Of a DNA stretch of 64,000 nt, positions 59,262 to 64,000 are shown piece after piece; the first letter of the stretch is position 1, and each line of letters starts with the position of its first letter. A program made the translations under genes and the position numbers. The stretch is taken from contig JAYESD010000007.1 in assembly GCA_036927565.1 (NCBI GenBank), forward strand, positions 2,625,644-2,689,643, written 5' to 3'. The notes under the pieces were generated by a model that searched no databases, was not told the DNA's origin, and saw only the letters and a program-made list of their open reading frames with translations. The DNA comes from Tuctoria greenei. Its lineage: Eukaryota; Streptophyta; Magnoliopsida; Poales; Poaceae.

Positions 59262-60792
59262 CTAATGCATCAAAGGGATATCAAACTTTCTAATCTACGC
59301 CGTCCCTCTACGATCTAACGGTTGGGCAAACAAAACAAGCAGCATGGTTCTTCTACCCAGAATGGTTCTTCTACCCAGCGCGGCACGGCGGAGCCTCCAT
59401 GGGCGGTGGCCCAAACTCGCCAGCGCACGCAGATCCGGGAAGGAAAAGCGCCTAAACTAGTCGTCAGATAATGAAAACAAAGGAGGGGATTGTCGCAAGA
59501 TCACCTAGGGTGGATTTACGGTCGGGGAAGGCGGGGAAGATGGCTCGCGGTGTGGAGGTGCTGCAAACGACGTCAGCGTCGAAGGGACGGTGCTTCGGTG
59601 GCGGTCTCTTCACGTCCTTCATGCCGGGGATCATCTATTCATTACGACGAACATTTTGGAGTAGATGGTGTGAGGAGGAATGGATAACAACGCAGCGATG
59701 ATGGTGGAAAGCGATGGCGAGCTTTGGTCTTTGGAGGGAACAATGTTGCGGTGGAGATCTCTCGACGCAACCTTGTCCGAGGCACGTTCTAGCGCATGGT
59801 AAACATGAAGGGAGAGTCAAATCAAGGAGAAATTGGGCGGAAAGTTTGGAACGCGGGTGAGAGGTGGTGGAGCTTACCGAGAACCGACGGGGATAGGGTC
59901 TCCAGCCACGATTGATTCCGATGAGGGTCGGGGAGGCTTGCGAGCAACACTACGGAGCAAGGAGGCAAGCTATAGGAGCCAATCACGGTGTGGATTTGGG
60001 CAATTCGCGCGACGCAGTGGCGGCTCAACACGGCGGCGTGACTCGATTTGTTCTGGGAAAAAGTGAGCAGGGGAGAAGCTAGGGTTGGGCCATGCTTTAT
60101 AGGGGGGGGGGGGGGGGGGGAGCTTCATGCGACACAAGTTGGGGGGGGGGGGGGGGGGGCTCCGAATTCGGCGGGTAATTATCGGAATTTGCGAGGGGGA
60201 GCCGCGGCGTCCATGCCACGACGCGGCGCTCATGCGATTTGTGTGAACCGCGCGCGAGACAGAGAGACGGGAGGGGGGGGGGGAGGCTAGCGTGTGGGGC
60301 CCGCACGACAGTGAGGAGGAAAAGAGACAGATGCGCCAAGCGGATCCAATGCGCACGCAAGCCGCGCGAGTGGGCCGGCGGGGCGCACCGCCTGGGAAAA
60401 GAAAAGGGGATGGGACGGGGGAGAAGTGGGCTGGGCGCGTGAGAAGGGGTGCCAACAGGTGGGGCCCGCTAGACAAAGGGAGAAGAGAGAATCCAATGAG
60501 GGATGCAGGTTGGGCTGGCCAGGTGTAGGTGGGCTGCCGGGTTGACTTGGTTTCGGCCCAATTAAAGTTTTTGGATTTCTCTTTTTGTTTTATTTTCTTT
60601 TTATCTGGTTTTCAAGATTGAATTCAAATAAATTGAGAACAGGTTTTGCAAAAATAATTTTTTTTATAAATCACTCATTATCACATGATCCTCCTGCTAC
60701 ACATTTCATTTATTTAATTTATTTCTTGCTTATAAACTCTAAATTATTATTTTAATTCAATTTGGTTTGCATTTGAAAAACCGGGTGTTACA
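59262..60792 (-). repeat. Right LTR of element C, copy 2, to its terminus
   Basis: Continues the C LTR interrupted at 47870 and ends gggtgttaca at 60792. Contains 19-G runs at 60102-60120 and 60141-60159. Relative to 28117-28463 it lacks about 45 bp. Long open frames (for example 59970-60476 minus) lie in the GC-rich part and are frame-shifted in copy 1. Confidence 0.83.
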
Positions 60793-63671
60793 GGCCGGGC
60801 CCGGAGGCACACGCGGTGGCGTTCCACGGCCACCGCCGTCTCCTGGTCTGGTAGCTCAGGCCGGGGTGCGGTACACGAGGTACGCCCTGAGCAGCACGGC
60901 GGCGGACAGGAGCCGGCCGTGGATGTCCAGGCACGTACGTGCAGTCCACACCAGCTCCAAAACGTGTGTGTCGCTGTCTGAGCCTGCGCGTCAGCGAAGC
61001 GAGCGGATGACCTCCGATCCGCTTTGCTCATCACTTGAAGCGAGCGTCACTTGAACTTTGCTCATGCTCCGATCCGATGATCGGTTAAGTAGGACGAAGC
61101 AACGCTCGCGTTTGGTTGGTTGACGGACGGGGGGCTGTGGCCTCCCGCGCACGCAAGCAACCAGCGACGATTGGCCATTCCTCTCGCAATCAATCACCAG
61201 TGAATGATACCACAACCATTCCGGGGCATCTGCTGCGCGTGAGTGAACATGAACAATCGACTGCATCTGAGTGTAAAGGGCATCCCATCACACAGAATGC
61301 CACGGATCCGGAACAAAACAAGAGCAGCTAGCAAACCGTGTAAAGGCTGGTTTAGATGTGCGTCAAAACCTAACGAACAATAGACAGGAAAACAAATATA
61401 TGAGTTGGTATTGAGCTTGCTAACCATGCTCAAATTAACATTGCAGAGATCATATGACAGTGCTATAGGCAGACACGAAAGATAGCACTGTACATCTGTT
61501 ATCATAGTCTATAATAAGAGCTTTTTTTAGGGTCTATAAACAAAGCTGAGGGTGGCGAGAAGAACATGTGGTTTGCCTACTGTGTGTTTTCATCGATCTC
61601 TCCAGGCCCTCCCCCGGCGGCGACTGCATCGATCTCCATGGCAGGCGGTTGTGGTGAGCCGCGCGGCACGCATCGAAGCCATGGCAACCACCATCACCAC
61701 AGGTGCATTTTCCGAACACAGCAAAGCAGCAATAACAGGAATCATATTGCAAACAGGAGGGACTCCGTACACAGCTGCTGCACCTGCAAACAGGAACATC
61801 CGTTTCATACCTCTGCTCTGCCTGTTTCATTTCATCCCAAAGGATCCGGCCCTCTTGTTTCTGAATTTAGTTGGGTGTGGATGGCAAATAATTATTAGGT
61901 CTGAGATTAATTGAGTTGGGTGCGGTCGGTAAATAATAAGTTGTTCTGTCTCGCCCTTACGACGCACTCTCCACCCTATAAATAACTAAGTCAGCAAGCT
62001 TATTACAAGGACAAGTTCAAGAAACCTCTCCAACTCAGAAGGCCCAAGCTTTCCCTACCATATACACTCATGGAGCATACACCACACGTCACACACACAT
62101 ATAGTCATTATGGGGAGGTTGAGGCAGTTTCATTTGCTTAGTGAAATAAGAACCTTTCTTATCTACAAATACATGTTCGTTATGGAAATAGGAGGCACCA
62201 GGATCGAGTTTCGAACCGTTAGAGTGGTTTTACCATGCTGTAGTACATTGGGTTCAAGATTCACTGCGAGGTGAGCCGCTTTTGAGACTGTTGACCGTAT
62301 CCTTCCGGAAGAGACGTCCAGCTGCTCAAAATGTCTCTGCATGAACCCGAAATGCATGCTCCATAACTCTAGAGCAATTTGCTTTGAAGTTTATAGCATG
62401 CAGTGACCGGAGTCGCTCACGTTAACTATCCTCTTGTTCAACACTCATGTAATTTCAAGCGGAGGTTACAAAATTCTCCTCGCCTGTTCCAAAACCAAAG
62501 CACAGGGTTAAGAACCGGTTCAGGTCTCACATGGGTGACGGTGCCACTGTGTAAGGATGGGGCAAGAGTTCAGTGGATCTATGGAGCTGTGTGAGAAGGT
62601 CTTCTACACACATACAATCCCGGAGGTTGTCTTACATCCCACAAGTCCATTTTTATAAGCAACTTACCTCCACGATGATTTCCAATCATGCCATTGCTCG
62701 AAATAGCTCCTTGGTACATGTTTGTTTTAGAACATGAAAGAAGTCTGAGTCATATTAACCAGAAGCCAGTATCTTGTTTTTTGTTTTCTCGAGTTTGATT
62801 TGACTGGCGAAGAGTTATATTAAATAGTTGGTATGTGCTTTCTTTTCACTTGTTTTGCAAATTCAAAATACTGCCACTAGTATTCAGTTATGAGACAAGT
62901 CAGGCCAATACTTGGTAAACAGAGTACATATGCACCATTAGCATGCCATACATGGCATTGGTAAGTAACTAAATATTTTCATTTAAGAAGGGTATGTTTC
63001 ATACAAGCTTTGCTACATCCATGATAAAGGATATACTCCTCTAATCGATGTTTTAGAGCACATTAAAGGGTCCTTTATTTGAGAAATCTTTAGTATTATG
63101 TCTCCCGAAGGGTTTGGACCTGTGTAAGGAGATCACGTTGATAGTTACAGTATATGATAGGAAAATGAGGCTTCAGGAAGCTGAGATTTAGTCTTCAGAT
63201 AGTTATGATTTAGTGAATCCGAAAGGAAAGGCGATGGTCGAGTGATTCATGAACAAGTCCACTCCAACTACTTTCACATGTACGTTAGCACCAAAACTAA
63301 GTTTGAAAATTTATAGGGGTCACGTAATGGATTGAGAAAATAAATTGAGTGACAAAACTCATGTTGTCTCCATAACCCCAACCATTAAGAATTTTTTCAA
63401 ACATCTTTTCCGGCTACACCACAACCGTAAAGGTAAATATTGTCCAAATAATGTGCATATACATACTAACCAGCAAAAAAAGATCTAGAATCTTAATGTG
63501 TATGAGTTTTCATGTTAGAACCTCAAACCTGACACCAAAGAGAGTTAAATATTTTGCTTTAAAAATGTTGAGAGCCACCGCCGTCTCTTGGTCCGGGTAG
63601 CTCAGGCCGCGGGGGGTGCTGGTCCGGGTAGCTCAGGCCGCGGGGGTGCCGACCCTCCTCTGCCGCACGAC
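60793..63671. other. Flanking non-nested DNA, no confident gene
   Basis: Low-copy-looking sequence. 60793-60940 is GC-rich and shares the fragment gccgtctcttggt/ggtagctcaggcc with 63576-63650, where a 30-bp unit is repeated twice. 61053-61173 was the source of the copied flank at 46667-46806. A minus-strand hydrophobic frame at 61590-61808 begins close to a tttgcag acceptor, but I recognise no family. CTATAAATAA at 61977-61986 is a possible TATA box without a convincing gene downstream. The rest (62100-63560) is AT-rich with nothing I can support. Confidence 0.5.
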
Positions 63672-63963
63672 TGTTAAGCTACTATGTGCTGATCAGTTAT
63701 CTTCAAAAGCTTAAACTAATGAGGGATGATATGCAATTCACTTTTATTTCAACATTCCCCCTCACGTGCAGGCTCTTTTGGGCCGCATACGTGGAATAGG
63801 AGTCGAGTGCAATTTTATTTATTTTTTTAATAAATCGCGCTCGCCAGGATTCGAACTTGAAACCCCTGACTCTGATACTATGTTAAACTACTATGCGCTG
63901 ACCAGTTGCCCTCAAAAGCTTAAGTTGATGAGGGATGATAGACAATTCACTTGTATTTCAACA
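63672..63963 (-). mobile_element. TRIM (terminal-repeat retrotransposon in miniature), 292 bp
   Basis: Two 83-bp LTRs, 63672-63754 and 63881-63963, both TGTTAA...TTCAACA on the plus strand, about 85% alike. Read minus, the internal 126 bp begins with tagtatcagagtcagggg, a PBS for initiator tRNA-Met directly against the LTR, and ends with cacgtgaggggga, a PPT. No coding capacity. Flanking pentamers (acgac, atcta) do not match, so the target duplication is lost or rearranged. Confidence 0.85.
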
Positions 63964-64000
63964 ATCTATAGAGATTGTAAGTTCGCTCAACATAATTTTT

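Noticed and set aside
59970..60476. 168-codon minus-strand ORF in the C LTR.
   Set aside because: The homologous region of copy 1 (45395-45851) is split into other frames, and the sequence contains poly-G runs. It is compositional.
61590..61808. Hydrophobic minus-strand frame (72 codons) as a small membrane-protein gene.
   Set aside because: No family recognised and overlapping frames are equally open. It is mentioned only within the flank entry.

Overview
This 64 kb window is nuclear DNA of a flowering plant, almost certainly a grass (Poaceae). It is an intergenic retrotransposon nest. The signs are several LTR retrotransposons inserted into one another, with tRNA-iMet-type primer sites and grass-type Ty3/gypsy chromovirus and Ty1/copia SIRE-like families, plus a TAA-flanked PIF/Harbinger-type element carrying plant kinase exons and a 292-bp TRIM. 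I see no intact cellular gene, rRNA, tRNA or CRISPR.

Layout. (1) Element C, a coding-less LTR element of the minus-strand gypsy type, is the oldest scaffold. Its left LTR end is at 28117-28463, its internal region at 28464-29792, and its right LTR is spread in pieces from 29793 to 60792. (2) Element B, a decayed Ty3/gypsy chromovirus (minus strand, LTR about 4.1 kb), sits in the left LTR of C. It runs from left of the window to 28116. (3) Two later insertions lie in the left LTR of B: a Pack-PIF-like element with ATG1-type kinase exons (1410-2550) and element A (2665-14658). (4) Element D (32123-44358) and element E (47871-59261) are plus-strand copia/SIRE-like elements in the right LTR of C. 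Both have broken gag-pol and an env-like third ORF. (5) Between D and E lies a tandem duplication of [end of D LTR + C LTR + host flank]. The first copy contains a patchwork of unrelated TE fragments (45919-46462). (6) From 60793 to the end is non-nested flanking DNA with a TRIM.

Element A is the centrepiece. It is complete (5-bp TSD, two 3030-bp LTRs with only about five differences, PBS, PPT, and an uninterrupted 1508-codon gag-pol ending in a chromodomain). Upstream of gag it encodes a 255-residue protein whose N-terminus is an exact copy of the histone H3 tail (MARTKQTARKSTGG), followed by a weaker H3-like stretch, an unrecognised central region, a predicted coiled coil and a strongly acidic C-terminus. 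A chromodomain element carrying its own H3-tail mimic is the most striking thing in the window. Both the mimic ATG and the gag ATG directly abut an AG that ends a T-rich, intron-like stretch, which suggests that alternative splicing separates the two products.

The second unexplained signal is an array of palindromic motifs (consensus CGGACTAGTCCG and near variants) in D and E. The arrays lie just upstream of the LTR TATA boxes, again upstream of the env-like ORFs, and in E also inside the gag reading frame.
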